A model generated the notes under the pieces. The model was not told the origin of the DNA, searched no databases, and was given only the letters and a program-made list of their open reading frames with translations. Below, in pieces: positions 33,469 through 33,473 of a DNA stretch of 33,473 nt. The DNA comes from Alphaproteobacteria bacterium (lineage in GTDB: Bacteria; Pseudomonadota; Alphaproteobacteria; RF32; CAG-239). Positions within the stretch are counted from its first letter, which is position 1, and the number at the start of each line of letters is the position of its first letter. A program made the translations under genes and the position numbers. Location of the stretch: the NCBI GenBank assembly GCA_017480745.1, contig JAFUSA010000007.1, positions 1 to 33,473 on the forward strand, given 5' to 3'.

Positions 33469-33473
33469 ATGAC
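33469..33473 (+). CDS. Probable start of a gene truncated by the window edge
   Basis: An ATG at 33469-33471 with a near-perfect Shine-Dalgarno sequence (AAGGAGG, 33455-33461) seven bases upstream. Only five bases are visible, so the product cannot be named. Confidence 0.45.

Overview
The window looks like chromosomal DNA of a low-GC alphaproteobacterium, probably an uncultured host-associated lineage. This is inferred from the yggT - DUF167 - folD gene order, a TIGR01459-type HAD protein, an R64-like type IVb pilus operon and strongly AT-rich intergenic DNA. No plasmid, phage, transposase, rRNA or CRISPR sequence is visible.

Layout. 46-4522 (minus): prmA, a long-form aminopeptidase P, a secreted thioredoxin-like protein, a HAD-like protein without its nucleophile and a small membrane protein. 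4611-5444 (plus): a secreted protein of unknown function. 5519-6440 (plus): a structured RNA leader with its own terminator, followed by type IV pilin-like gene 1. 6501-8303 (minus): lepA. 8304-8673: a gap with the scar of another pilin gene. 8674-11608 (plus): tRNA-Arg(CCT), a TerB-like gene, an unknown gene, yggT, a DUF167 gene and folD. 11681-12555 (plus): a second, different structured leader and pilin-like gene 2. 12655-15186 (plus): clpB. 15240-26059 (minus): an eight-gene type IVb pilus operon (OmpA-like protein, PilL/TcpQ-like lipoprotein, PilN secretin, PilO, PilP, PilQ ATPase, PilR, pilin-like protein). 26263-27218 (minus): pilin-like gene 3 with a second copy of the first leader type. 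27326-28342 (plus): a PfkB/adenosine kinase-like sugar kinase. 28337-33276: two large divergent genes of unknown function (668 and 870 codons). One carries a nine-base G tract and the other C-terminal 16-residue repeats. 33277-33473: terminators and an inverted repeat that would mask the ribosome binding site of a gene starting at the window edge.

Most notable is the dispersed family of pilin-like genes inserted between housekeeping genes. All three intact copies share an almost invariant N-terminus (core GRSMIEMLGVLAIIGVLSVG) and diverge downstream. Each is preceded by a sigma70-type promoter with a 16-bp spacer, a long structured leader and an intrinsic terminator-like hairpin 30-45 nt before the start codon. 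The leaders of genes 1 and 3 are homologous, and a 9-bp long-range helix shows six compensatory base-pair changes, which is strong internal evidence of a conserved RNA. Gene 2 has an unrelated leader with a composite 15-bp closing stem and competing pairings. The likely partner machine, a type IVb pilus assembly system, lies directly next to pilin gene 3. A reasonable model is a set of alternative pilin subunits, each under premature-termination or small-RNA control, feeding one assembly machine. That model is inference.
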